Positions 34,875 through 47,500 of a DNA stretch of 64,000 nucleotides are shown here, in pieces; the first letter of the stretch is position 1; each line of letters opens with the position of its first letter. This stretch comes from Anisakis pegreffii. Lineage: Eukaryota > Nematoda > Chromadorea > Rhabditida > Anisakidae. Made by a program: the position numbers and the translations under genes. The stretch is from positions 1-64,000 of the forward strand of contig JAPYMA010000199.1 of the NCBI GenBank assembly GCA_035041965.1, in the 5' to 3' direction. Below the pieces are notes generated by a model, which was not told the DNA's origin, did no database searches, and saw nothing but the letters and a program-made list of their open reading frames with translations.

Positions 34875-37800
34875 GTTACCAATTCAAGAGACCGCTAGTC
34901 TCAGGTTTGCCTACAAACCTAGCACTCTGCGAACACCATTCGATCCAGTGGAACCTGTACATTAAGGGAAACACACATATTGCCGAAGAGTTCTGCCTAC
35001 ATGGGGAGATACAGCTAGTTTCTTAAATCTACCTCACATAGCGCAGTCAAGCTCATTCACATACCGTATCTTCTGGATTATGAGGAGTACTTTAAAGCCT
35101 TCAATTTCCTCGAAAACCCACAGCGATTACTTCTGGTTACTGACCTCGAAGCAGTTTCGCATGTTACTTGGCGCTGCGCAAAGGTTTATAAGTGCATTAT
35201 TTTGAATATGCTCATTAACGTTGAAAGAATGTTAAGAGTTGAGATATCTTCAAGAAAATAGCTATATCTCCTCAAGAAAGCAAAATTACTCGTCCAAGAA
35301 TATGTTTTATTGAATCTAGAGATTCCTCTGGATCGACTGGTATACAAACATTCATATGTTTCTGGGCAAACCTGAGGATACGGTATGCTCGAAGATGGCA
35401 AACCGTATATCATTGAGAAAACAGCTATATCTCCTCAAGAAAGCAAAATCACTCGGCAAAATTCACATTTTTCTGAAAGCAGAGATTCTGAGCAATCGAA
35501 CGCTGCAAAGAAATCCATATGTTACCGTGCAAACCTGAGGAGATATAGGCATTTTATTGAAACTAACTCGGGTATCACCTTCGAGACTATCGTAAGCTCA
35601 AGTTTGCCCACTAACAGATGAATTTTTTGCATCAGTCGATCCAGCTGGATCTCCTCATTCAGAAAAACATACTTTGAAGAGCGATTCTGCTTTCCTGAGG
35701 AGCTATAGCCATTTACGTAGATCCATCTCAATTGATCACTATAGAGCAATTAATACGTTCATATTAGCAATAGGCGGTTTGCGATCATCGAGCTAACCGT
35801 CTTCTCAGGTTTGCCCGGAAACATACAAATTTCTTTTCACCGTTCGATCCAGCAGATCCTCTAGATTCAGAATATTAGAAATGTTGCTGAGCTGCTTGGC
35901 TTAGTTGAGGAGGTATAGGCATTACATTAATACTATCTCGGATGCCACCTTCAAGGCTACCGTAAGCTCAAGTTTGCACAATAACATAAGAACTTTTTTG
36001 CATCAGTCGATCCAGCTGGATTTTCTCACTCAGAGAAACGTATATTTTGTCGAGTGATTTTACTTTCCTGAGGTGGTGTAGCCATTTTCTGGAGATATAT
36101 CTCAATTTAGCAGCGCAGTCGCGCTCATTCATGCAAATTGATCACTATAGAGCAATCAATACGTTCATATTAGCAATAGGCGGATTGCGATCTACGATTA
36201 TGCTTCAAAACCGATTGGAATGGGATTTGGGGTCATAACACAAGAAGGACTGCATATAGAGAGCTGATTCGTGTTTTGTCGTATTTAGGGCCTCATTCCA
36301 GTTCGATTGGTATGAAGTTTGTGAAATTTGCGAAAAATGACTCCATTGGCCGAAAATCCTGAAATGACGATTTTTGCGGTTTTTAGGGTCTCGAAAGGCG
36401 GGTTTCCGTTGGTCGACCGAAATAATTCTTGAAACATTCATACTCAGATTGTGAAGATCACCTCAACGCCGTTTAGATCGTCTAGAAATGTCAATCCGGA
36501 GCTGCGATATGATACTTCGAAAATCCCGATTTTGAGATCGTTGGGGTTATGATCAAGGTTTTTTTCGCGGAAAATTTTTTTGTTCCTTTTTCGATAATTT
36601 TGGTACCAATCGACTCGACTTGTCAAATGGATCATGAAAATAACAAATATATGGCATTTCGAGAGACTTGAGGCAAGAAAAATGCCTCCAGATCAAGCAT
36701 TAGGGTACTCTTAACGCACTGAGGGTCGCAGGTTCAATTCCAGTTAGCGTCAACACTTTTTGCCACATGTGATCAGTAAACTAAATATACTCTGTTCAGC
36801 TCATCAATAAGTTCGAATTTTCCTGAAGGCACCTTCATCATACTGCGATGAAAGAGGTCACGAACTAGAAGAAAAGTGTATCAATAGCTGATTTTATGAA
36901 GGTTCCTTATTATGGGAATCTACAGATGAGGTACCACATTCAGGCCTCCAGTATGCTCAGATTTGTCCAGTAAGGATATTATTTCTTGACATAGCCGGAT
37001 AGTAGAGATTCTCAGCTTTCAGAACAATAGCGCAGTCGCGCTCATTCACACAAACTGATCACTATAGAGCAATCAATATGATCATATTAGCGTTTGGCGG
37101 ATTACGATCTTCGAGCTAACCGTCTTCGCACGATTGCCCGAAAACATGCAAATATTGTTTTTCCGTTCGGTTCCCCAGGGCCTCTAGATAGAGAATAGTT
37201 TAAATTATACTGAGAAATTTGGCCTACTTGAGGAGATATAAGCATTTTATTAATAAAATCTCGGTTGGCACATTCAAGGCTACAATAAGCTCAAGTTTGG
37301 CAACTAACATATGAATTTTTTGCATCATTCTATGCAACTGGATCTCTACATTCAGAAATACATATATTTTGCCGAGCGATTCTGCCTTCCTAAGGAGATA
37401 TAGCAAATTACTTAGGTTACAATTAGTGTGCTCGATCGATTGTTGTGAATAAATTGATGTTACTGGTCAAAGATGAGGGTACAGTAGGCTTGAATGTGCT
37501 AACCCACATAGCATTACAAAAATTCTTATATCTCCCCGAGGAGTGAGAATTTTCACGCAGTTTTGTCACCGTTAGAAAGAAGAGATTCTGCTCAATCGAA
37601 CGTTTTATAAATTGTGATATGTTCCCGAGCAAAGCTGAGAAGGCGGTGAGCTTGAATACATCGAACTGAAATTTCTATAGTTATGTAGAGCCTCTCAATT
37701 GATCTATAGTGATCACACGGGAATGTGAATGAGCGACTCAGCGCTAGTTATGATAGCTTTAAAAAAAATAGCTAGATCTCCTCAAGTAAGCAAAATCGCT

Positions 37801-40140
37801 CGACAAAATATATGATTTTCTTTATCCAGAGATTCTGCTTGATCGATTGGTGTGAAGAAGTTGATATGTTGCTGGTCAAAGCTGAGGGTACGGTAGGCTT
37901 GAATGTCTTTAACCGAATAACATCACAAAAATTAATATATCTCCTCGAAAACTGGAAATTTTCAAGCCAGCATTTCACCCATAGAAAGAAGAGATTCTGC
38001 TCAATCGAACGTTCCATAAATTGTGATATGTTTCCGGGCAAAGCTGAGAAGACAGTGAGCTTGAATACATCATCAAACCCAAATTTCCATTAATTAGGAT
38101 CACAAAAATTCTTATGTCTCCCCGAGGAGTGAGAATTTTCAAGCCAGCATTTCACTTTGGAAAAAGAGATTCTGCTCAATCGAACATTGTATAAATTGTG
38201 ATATGTTTCCAGGCAAAGCTGAGAAGACAGTGAGCTTGAAAACATCATCCAACTCAAATTTCCATTATGTAGGATCACCAAAATTCCTATATCTCCCCGA
38301 GGAGTGAGAATTTTCACGCAGTTTTTTCACCCTTAGAAAGAAGATATTCTGCTCAATCGAACATTGTATAAATTGTGATATGTTTCCAGGCAAAGCTGAG
38401 AAGACAGTGAGCTTGAAAACATCATCCAACTCAAATTTCCATTATGTAGGATCACCAAAATTCCTATATCTCCCCGAGGAGTGAGAATTTTCACACAGTT
38501 TTTTCACCCTTAGAAAGAAGAGATTCTGCTCAATCGAACATTGTATAAATTGTGATAAGTTTCCAGGCAAAGCTGAGAAGACAGTGAGCTTGAATACATC
38601 ATCAAACTCAAATTTCTATTAATTAGGATCACATAAATTCCTATATCTCCCCGAAAAGTCAGACTTTTCACGCAGTTTTCTCACCATTAGAAAGAAGAGA
38701 TTCTGCTCAATCGAACGTTTCATAAATTGTGATATGTTCCCGAGCAAAGCTGAGAAGACAGTGAGCTTGAATACATCAAACTGAAATTTCTATAGTTATG
38801 TATAGCCTCTATTAACCTATAGTGGTCAAACGGGAATGTGAATGAGCAACTCAGCGCTAGTTGAGGTAGCTTTAAAAAAATAGCTAGATCTCCTCAACAA
38901 AGCAGAATCGCTCGGCAAAATATATGATTTTCTTTATCCAGAGATTCTGCTTGATCGACTGGTGTGAAGATATGGATATGTTACTGGTCAAAGCTGAGGG
39001 TACGGTAGGCTTGAATGTCTTTAACCGAATAACATCACAAAAACTAATATATCTCTTCGCAAACTGGAAATTTTAAAGCCGTCGTTTCACCGTTAGAAAG
39101 AAGATATTCTGGTTAATCGAACGGTGTATAAACTGTGATATGTTTCCGGGCAAAGCTGAGAAGACAGTGAGCTTGAATACATCATCAAACTCAAATTTCT
39201 ATTAATTAGGATCACAAAAATTCCTATATCTCCCCGAGGAGTGAGAATTTTCACGCAGCTTTTTCACACTTAGAAAGAGGGGATTCTGCTCAATCTAACG
39301 GTGTATAAATTGTGCTATGTTTCCGGGCAAAGCTGAGAAGACGGTGAGCTTGAATACATCAAACTGAAATTTCTATAGTTATGTATAGCCTCTATTGACC
39401 TATAGTGGTCAAACGGGAATGTGAATGAGCAACTCAGCTCTAGTTGAGGTAGCTTTAAAAAAATAGCTAGATCTGCTCAACAAAGCAGAATCGCTCGGTA
39501 AAATATATGATTTTCTTTATCCAGAGATTCTGCTCGATCGATTGGTGTGAAGGAATTGATATGTTACTGGTCAAAGCTGAGGGTACGGTAGGCTTGAATC
39601 TCTTTACCCGAATAGCATCACAAAAATTGATACATCTCCTCGCAATGTGGAAATTTTCAAGCCATAATTACATTATTAGAAAGAAGAGATTCTGCTCGAT
39701 CGAGCGGTGTATAAATCATGATATGTTTCCGGGCAAAGCTGAGAAGACGGTGTGCTTGAGTACATCAAACTCAAATTTCAATAGTTATGTACAGCCTCTA
39801 TTGATCTATAGTGATCATACGGGAATGTGAATGAGCGACTCAGCGCTAGTTCAGACAGCTTTAAAAAAATAGCTACATCTCCTCAACAAAGCAAAATCAT
39901 ACGGCCGAAGGTATGTTTTTCTGAATCTAGAGATTCCGCTGGATCGATTGCTGTACAAATATTCACATGTTACTGGGCAAACTTGAGGATACGGTATGCT
40001 CGAAGATGGCAAACCGTATATCATTGAGAAAATAGCTATATCTTCTCATCTAATGATAATTGCTACTGCAGAGAATCCGCTGGATAGAAGGATGCGAAAA
40101 ATTTCATATGTTACTGCGTAAACCTAGGGTACGGTTATCT
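34875..40140. repeat. Satellite-like array of diverged units, about 177 bp
   Basis: About 5.3 kb of repeated modules. Each carries ATATCTCC(T/C)C, AGAGATTCTGCT(C/G)(A/G)ATCGA, then GATATGTT..C..GGCAAAGCTGAG. The ATTCT landmark falls at 37832, 37994, 38169, 38346, 38523, 38700, 38944, 39106, 39283, 39527, 39689 and 39933. Spacings are 162, 175, 177, 177, 177, 244, 162, 177, 244, 162 and 244. In the left half (34.9-37.2 kb) units are more diverged and some are inverted. The segment 36190-36700 does not resemble the units and looks like a separate insertion. No protein-coding content is credible. Confidence 0.9.
36699..36755 (+). pseudogene. tRNA-like remnant (Lys-CTT-like)
   Basis: The stretch contains ACTCTTAA, AGGGTCGCAGG and GGTTCAATTCC in the order and spacing of a tRNA anticodon loop, variable region and T-arm (B box). 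A convincing acceptor stem and anticodon stem cannot be folded by eye. It is either a degenerate tRNA copy or a tRNA-derived short element inside the satellite block. Confidence 0.3.
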
Positions 40141-41423
40141 TGAAGATTTTAATTTGAATAAAGCTATAGTAACGCGTTTGTGTTGTTCTGTTTTTTTTGT
40201 GTATGTTATAGCGCGTTTGCGCTTGTTGCTGATTGAGCCTCATGAAGGTAGTGGAAGAGCTCGAGAAGCATGATACACACGATGGCGAGAGCAGCCGACT
40301 GACCGATGTTTTTATCGGTTCGAGTGATGAAACCTTCGGACTGATAAAAAACTCTGAAAGATTGATGCTTGAGGACAATAAATGAATGACAGCGTTGTCG
40401 AGATCATGCTTTTACAAACCTGCGGTTGCCAAAGTACTGTTATTTCTTATTATTCCAATTTGCATTAAAATGAATTGCAAATAAACATAATATCTCTGCA
40501 TGATTGCATCATCGGCTGTTCATCGAATAGCATTTCCTGATCAAACACCAAATTCGGAATCAGCCCACTCCAGGTAATTCGGTTGTGTTTTTACTCATGT
40601 TATTTTGTTTATATGGAAATGTTATCTTTCTCTTATCTCTTATTAATTCACCACATCAATTCAACGTATCGAATGTGCAAGTAAGTGAATGTCTTGCCTT
40701 ACTCATTACATCTGATTGATAGAGTCAACCTTGTTTCATTCTATTCACCTATGTGCAGTGGATGAACACATGTATTCCTTTACTTGATTGCAATCTATGT
40801 TCTTATCATTGCTCGTGTGACATTTCTCATTCAGTTCACAACCAACTCAGTTATTTAGCTCTGCAAATTTTCTGTGTTCTAGTCATAATTCAAACAAACC
40901 AAACAGAGATCAGAAGTCATCCAATTTTTATTAGATCATTGTAGAATTTGCATTTTCATCGGTGATTCACACAAAATTTAAGAACTGAAAAAGATACAAT
41001 ATCAATTCATGCGCGGATTATCAATAAATAAATGAATATCAACAACATTAAGAGCGCTCACAAAAGTATTCTCACCAGTGAATGATAATCAGAATATATT
41101 CCTAACAATCGAATCTCCGATGCCGTTCATTTAAATCTGGAACGAGCACAAAACTCCACATATACACAGAAGGCTAATAACAATAAATCCGGAAGGCGTT
41201 CGACCAATGAGTTCACGAGTCTGTCCGCCACTGAGGCAGATTTGTATCAGGCTATATAATGTAAGTTAAGTGATGTTGCTCAGTTTGTGATCAGCGCGTT
41301 GACTTTATATATATAAGACTAACAAAGAGTTAACAGGGCATGCGATTACATTCAACGATAAACACAAATAATGTTCGTTTAAGCTATAAAAACGAAACTA
41401 TATCCGAATGGCAGTTCGAAGTT
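40141..41423. other. Intergenic between the array and cardiolipin synthase
   Basis: A 47-codon ATG frame at 40242-40385 (+) has strongly coding-like composition (MKVVEELEKHDTHDGESSRL) but no partner exons or recognised family. The remainder is AT-rich with nothing recognisable. Confidence 0.45.
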
Positions 41424-43674
41424 TCACACACGTTTCATACGATCCATCGCAGCGTATTGCATTCCCGAGAAGACAGTCGTCGCACCGGTGGCAAAGCTGA
41501 AAGCAAACAAATCATCTCTCAATAAACCTTGAGTAATTGTGAACGTAAGGTATATGTTAACAATTGGATTTGATTATCTCAACTGAATGATAGCGAAAAA
41601 TCGTGCAATATCTTTTCAGTGCAATCGAAGATTTTCAGATGATATGCGTGTGTACACATGACAGAAGCGAATCGGCAAGGTATTTCTTTGAATGTAAAAG
41701 GTGAATGGTCGTTTGACAGCACATCGCTACCAGTCAGCACAACACTTCGAAAGTAACAGCCAAAACAACTGAGAACTCGAAAAGAACTGACCATAAAGCT
41801 GTCAGGTATGGATGACCAACAAAACCGAAGACTGGTGAAGCGAGACTGCACGCCACCAGAGAGAGTTGTAACGCGGTGTTCACCTTCAATCAGAATCATT
41901 TGTTGACTGCACTACGCAATCCCGTTCTCATCTTTCAACACTGCTTCACTTCATTTTCTCGTGAAAGACACGATGGGCTTCCTATCGAATAAAGCACAAC
42001 GTAGAAGAGCATCGACCAACCTTACTGACCATCGTAGGTGCCACTTTCACTGGAGATACGGAAGGGTCGAAATAGCGTTTCAGTGTGATCGGAGGCACTA
42101 ACAATCGGTATCGTTTCACAAAACCACCCGTTATGAGACATATGTCACGTGAGATTACGATGATTGTTAGTAAAACTGCAATCAACATTCAAATGAGAAA
42201 TATACAAATTGGACGAATAATTTCTTTTCAATACAAGCTCCGGTATCAGAGCAGACTCTTGACATGTGGGCTGAAGTTTGGTTGATGTCTACACAGGTTT
42301 TGTCTAAGGCTTTCATTCAGCTTTTGCCTTTTTGTGAATATTAAAAAGCGGTCTTTATGGGAACGGATAAGATCAACGAAACGAAATCTAGTCGATAGGT
42401 GCAAAACGAACGTGGAATAAGGTTGACATAAGTGAGCGTTATGAAGAGTGTACTCACAAGCAATTTATCGGCAACTGGGTCGAGTACACTACCCAACAGT
42501 GAACTCTGACCTTTTACGTGCCGCGCTATCAAACCATCCAACTGCAATCTGTCGTTATTCTATTTCATTTCGATCAGAGATAGAACATTTCTGGTGAAAA
42601 AAAAAGAAAGAAGATGAGTGTGAAAAAAATCGAAATATATTCAGCAATTGTCAATAATTCATGCGACCCAACTAGAGTTGTGTGCGAATAGTTGTTCAAA
42701 CCGTAAATTGAAACGTGTCCATCGCAAACGAAAGAGTGCTTAAACATGAAGAAGATAATATAAAATGAGCACCCACCAAGTCTGTAATACCAGCAATTGA
42801 AAGCAAATAAAGACCGACAGTGAAATACTCCTCCACAACCAAATATCCAATTACTGGTGTTAAAGCAATTCTGCAAATAAACCTCTTCGTTCAGCACTTT
42901 TATAATGCTCATTTGAAATCCACAATAAACAGAGATGATTGCGTCGAGCAAGGTTACTAATATTTTAAAAATTATACAAACTACAATCAAAACAATTTCA
43001 TCGTTACAAAATATTTTGTCCGCCAAACAACTCTTATGCAATAAAGGATGGAAGAGGAATAAATTCTGACCGCACACTCCTTCGGATTATTACCGACGAC
43101 CACCTTAAAGAAATAATCGAAGGAACTTGCCTAAGCATGCAAAGACCGTTGGGTACAGTCAACAAATTGTCGCGAAACTGCCTCGTTTGATCGCTTAATT
43201 GCTCGCGTAATTTCTTCACATTTCCTTTCAGATAATATTTGGGTTTACTGCAAACTTATGATTAAACGGTAAGACAGCTGAACGGCATTAATAAGCGATG
43301 AACAATGAGATTAAGCAGTGGATGTTACCACATTACTTTCATAAGAAATGTATAACGGTAAAAGTTGACCAAAACGACAAAGTGAACTCCGAACTTGATA
43401 ACTTTGAAGTGAAATAAAGAGTGGAACAACAAGAAACATAATACTACCTGGAAAAAGATGTTGCACTTGCACTCAGTGCTCGTATATTGGACACACCAAT
43501 GTTTCTGCCTATAACCGATTGTGACTCCACTCGATTTATCAAATAATGACGAGAGATAGCTCGTCGAAACTGACATAGATCCGCGGTGACTAGTGAATTC
43601 ATTGAAAGGTCTCGTCGTGCGAATGCCCCAAAGGCATCGGCTGAGAATCGAAGAAGATGATACCCACAACTCAT
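41424..43674 (-). CDS. crls-1: Mitochondrial cardiolipin synthase (CDP-alcohol phosphatidyltransferase)
   Basis: Seven exons: 43674-43448, 43247-43131, 42870-42777, 42541-42412, 42175-42021, 41883-41792, 41496-41424, giving 295 aa (human CRLS1 is 301). It condenses CDP-diacylglycerol with phosphatidylglycerol to make cardiolipin at the inner mitochondrial membrane. The Arg/Ser-rich N-terminus (1-75) fits a targeting presequence. The catalytic CDP-OH-P motif is intact: D145, D148-G149, A152-R153, G163, D167, D171 ([20 protein letters not shown]). Flanking family features are [53 protein letters not shown] and [21 protein letters not shown]. Intron 2 uses a GC donor (AG then GCAAGT), required to keep both frame and conservation. 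Exon 6 follows a TTGAAG acceptor. Confidence 0.93.
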
Positions 43675-44103
43675 CGTCCACTTGTTTTAATGATCATATC
43701 TGATCTATAATAATGAGTTTGAAAACAGGACGAATCAGGTATGGTGCCAAGCCCGTATCAGCGACGATCACAAGGCATTGAAGGCATTTCGTGATGACTT
43801 TACAACCTCGAATCTCGAAACCTCGAATGATAATTTAAAATAAAAAATCACATCATAAAGGTAAACCAATGATGTCACGTTCTATTTATCCGAGTAAAGA
43901 ACTCTGCCAAACGAACGAACTGACACTCCGCCAAAATGGTCAATACAGTAACCCTCAATCGTCAGTTAAGGAAAATATTGAATTTTGCTTTGCATTCACG
44001 TATGCTGGGAGGAAATTCACATAATTACCGAAAGCAATGCATAAAAAGACAATTTGTCGATTTCATTACAGACTGTGACATGGTTGTTCTTTGTGAAGCT
44101 AAA
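43675..44103. other. Short intergenic region between crls-1 and the vitellogenin left arm
   Basis: Nothing recognisable; it is the unique flank of the palindrome's left arm and the likely crls-1 promoter. Confidence 0.5.
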
Positions 44104-44148
44104 ATTGTGAAGTGTGAAAATGCAAACAATCGGAATGCTTTCAAAATA

Positions 44149-44154
44149 TTTATT
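44149..44154 (-). promoter_or_regulatory. Poly(A) signal, vitellogenin copy A
   Basis: AATAAA on the minus strand about 400 bp past the stop codon, inside the duplicated arm; mirrored at 60590-60595. Confidence 0.55.
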
Positions 44155-44556
44155 TGCACATTAAAAATCACTATAAATGCAATCGACATATAACATGATC
44201 GATGCGGTACTTTAGCTACACTGTGCATTGGATGGATGAGTGACGGATGCATCAAAACAGCTCGATCGTTGAGCTTGAAGCTAGATTAAATACTGATTCT
44301 TACAATGCCAAGTGATTCTTATGATGTTAAGAGAAAAATTATGAGATAAAGCAATATTTGAAACTTTTCGGAATGGGTGGGAATTGAGAAGGTGGAAATG
44401 ACTTTTCATAAACCTGATAAGTGCCATCAAAATGCAGTCGAATGAAAGCATCGAATCATGTTCCATTGCGAATGAAATTACTAGAAAAGTGCCCACAAAA
44501 GGTGGAATCGGAATTAAATCAGGTCATTAGGACTTTGCATGAATCGATGGATGAAT

Positions 44557-47500
44557 TTAAAAGACGAGGCATCTTCTCGGAACCATGATGGTATCAACAA
44601 AGCTTGGCTTTTGCTTATCCATCTTGATGACTTCAGTGCGAGCACGATCAGCAAGTCGTGATGCGTTGGATGATGAACGTGAAATACAAGCGAACGACAC
44701 CTTCATTGGCACTCTCTGTGACTCTCTGGCATAGGTTCCTCTCGGGCATTCGGGTACACCCTTCATTGAGAAGCATGTTTCGTGGTTGTATTCAATCACA
44801 TGCGTTCTCATCACTGGTTCTGAAACCAATTTCAGTTAATAGCAGCAGGAATAAGGTAACCAACTGATTGATCTGCATATACTCACTTTCAACTTCTCGC
44901 TCTTCTTCAGAACTCTCGTCTAGTCTCTCTTCGTCATCACGGATTACTCTGTAGTTATCCTTCTTGCTAATCACCTCCTCCTCGATCTCACATTCATCGT
45001 CTCTGTTCAAATAACTACGGTGATATTGCTCCAAGTCATTTGTCAACTCATTATCGGCCTTACGATATTCATCCTTTCCCTCATCATTATAATGTCCGCA
45101 GATGCCGCATTGCACGTTCTTGAACAAGGGTGACATCTTAATTGATGCACTCACTCCATCGAAACGAACTGTTACATCCTCCAATTCAACGATCACGATA
45201 TCATCTCTCTTGTTGATTCTGAAATGTGTCTTATTCATTCATCGAGTCCACTCAACTGACTCCCTTTAATTTCACTACTCACCCGACTCTCTCCAGTTTC
45301 TCGGCATCCCTCTCGACACGTCCATTGATTCTCACTTCAATTTCGTCATCGACACGTCTCAGTTCAATAACTCGTTCCTCATCAATGATCTTCATCTGCT
45401 GAAATTTGCTTTTGATCATTGAACATAAATATTGATTGACTCATTAGAACAAATTTTGCAACCAACCTTCTCCTCAGAATCTTTGGCGATCTTCTTCATG
45501 AGAACAGCGAATCTGGGTTCTTCTGATGAGCAGTCTTTGGCAAGAACGCTGTAGCAGGTGGTAAGAGGGAGTTTGATCTGGTCATCGTCAAACGTGTTAA
45601 TACGACGTGATGAAACTTGGCATTCAGCATCTCTTTCTTCTGGGGTGACAGTCTTGCGAACGAAATGACGGATTGAACGGATTGGAGTGTGTGGACGGTG
45701 GATGTTGAGCATGAGGGGTTCGAGTGGCATCGGGAGTCGGATATCGCGGATTTCAACGCTCTCACGAGATCTTTCAATGCGGAGTGTTACGTACTGATGG
45801 GAGAGCGGATCGATTGTGATCTTCGCGAACATCCTTCTTTCGTCATTTTCAGTCGGAATAACACGAGAATTCCACCACCGTGATGATATGAGCATACTGA
45901 CGACTTGGTTTAGATACGATTTCAACACTGGACAAATTTCATAATCGGCCACAATTCTGTATTGGTTGAGGATGGTCGATCTGAGGATTCGTTCGTATCG
46001 TTCAACTGCTGTCATTTGCTTCGTGTCGCGCTCAATACGGTTCATCAGTTCACGTTGCTCACGATCTTGCTCACCTTGGATCTTCATTGTAATATGTTGT
46101 TTCCTATCGCATCCCCATTCCATCTCGATTTGGGCATTCAATTCACGGTGTTTCCTCTCGCTCAATTCCTTGAAATCCCTCATTGGTTCCGGATAAAGAG
46201 ATTGAATCTGTGTTCTGAATGTCCATTCACGTTTCTCATCTTCGAATATTGGTACACGTCGAGCGTTTGCAACCAGCATACAATAACGCATTCTCTCGTC
46301 ACAGCCAGTCTCTAGTTGCAATTCTGCTTTGCGTTCATCTGCTGCTCCGATAGCTTTCACTCTCATTTGCATTTTCACTTTGTAGCCTCTCTGTGGGTTG
46401 TATCTGAAAGTTATTATTACGTAGCAAAGTCGATGAAAAGTTCGGTTTTGTTCATAAAAAATGGAGACAGTCACTTACTCTCTGAGGTTTCGGCTGAATT
46501 CCTGATGTCTCAATCGTTCCTCTTCCTCACGGCGCTTCTCCTCTTCTCTCCTCTCGTTTCTACGGCTATTCCTCGATGTTGTGTCGGAACGATCTTGCTC
46601 TTCGACGTCTTCACTATCATCGATCTCGAACTTTTCCCTCTCCACCTTCTCCGAGTAGAATCTCTCAAGTTCCGGTCTCTTCATCTTGTTCTCCTTGACC
46701 AATTCCATTTCGATTTCCGTAACGATTTCTCGTGGTGCATCACGTTTCTTCTCGATGCTCACTTCCCAGCTGTTCTGAGCAGCAATGCAATTCTTGTACT
46801 GTCCACGAATGTTCACAAGGATGTCCAACCATTTCTGACCGAATGTTCTATCGATGTTCTGTACACGCGCTGGTCTAAGTTCGTGTGGGATAGTCCTCTG
46901 TCTCGGTTCGACGAATACCTTCGGGTCAATTGGCCATTGGGCAATGTTTGTAAGGGCACGGCTTTGTACAGCTGCGATTTGCGTTCTTCGTTCAGGGATC
47001 TTGATCTTGAATTTGAGTTGCATCTTCTTCTCATATTTAACTTCAATCTGAGCATCGATCGGTAAGTTGAGTCTTACGTTTTGAACCATCTCAACGCCTG
47101 ATGTCAATATTGGACTCCATATTTGCATTCCGAGATGGTGTGTGGTGGTGAGTTTCGTTAGTGCCCTAACCACAATCTTAGCACCAATCAGACGATCTGA
47201 TCGCTGCGGGATCAGTTCACCTTTTGCATTACCTTCAAGGCCGATTATTGTCGGCATTCTGTGCGTGATCACCAAAGGCAAACCAATAGTGGTCGGCACT
47301 CTACGCATCATTCGGCTGCTCATCATGACGAAGTGGTCATTGAACTGACATCCTTCAACAAGGTAGCGTTCCAAACGTGAAACATCGATCTTACCATTGC
47401 GCAACACCTGCAATGCTTCTGGAAGAGTCTCGGCATCTATCGGTAAGAATGCAAAGTCTAGATTGTTCCAACGAAGATATGCCATCGTAAATGCGTTCGA

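Noticed and set aside
34875..40140. CRISPR-like or coding tandem array
   Set aside because: Units are contiguous and diverged, with no constant short repeat and unique spacer pattern, and the genome is eukaryotic. Frames in it are interrupted and not conserved.
46316..47065. 249-codon open frame antisense to vitellogenin A (mirrored at 57679-58428), plus many others of 60-120 codons
   Set aside because: They are antisense or frame-shifted shadows of the vitellogenin exons; the sense frame is conserved and spliced.
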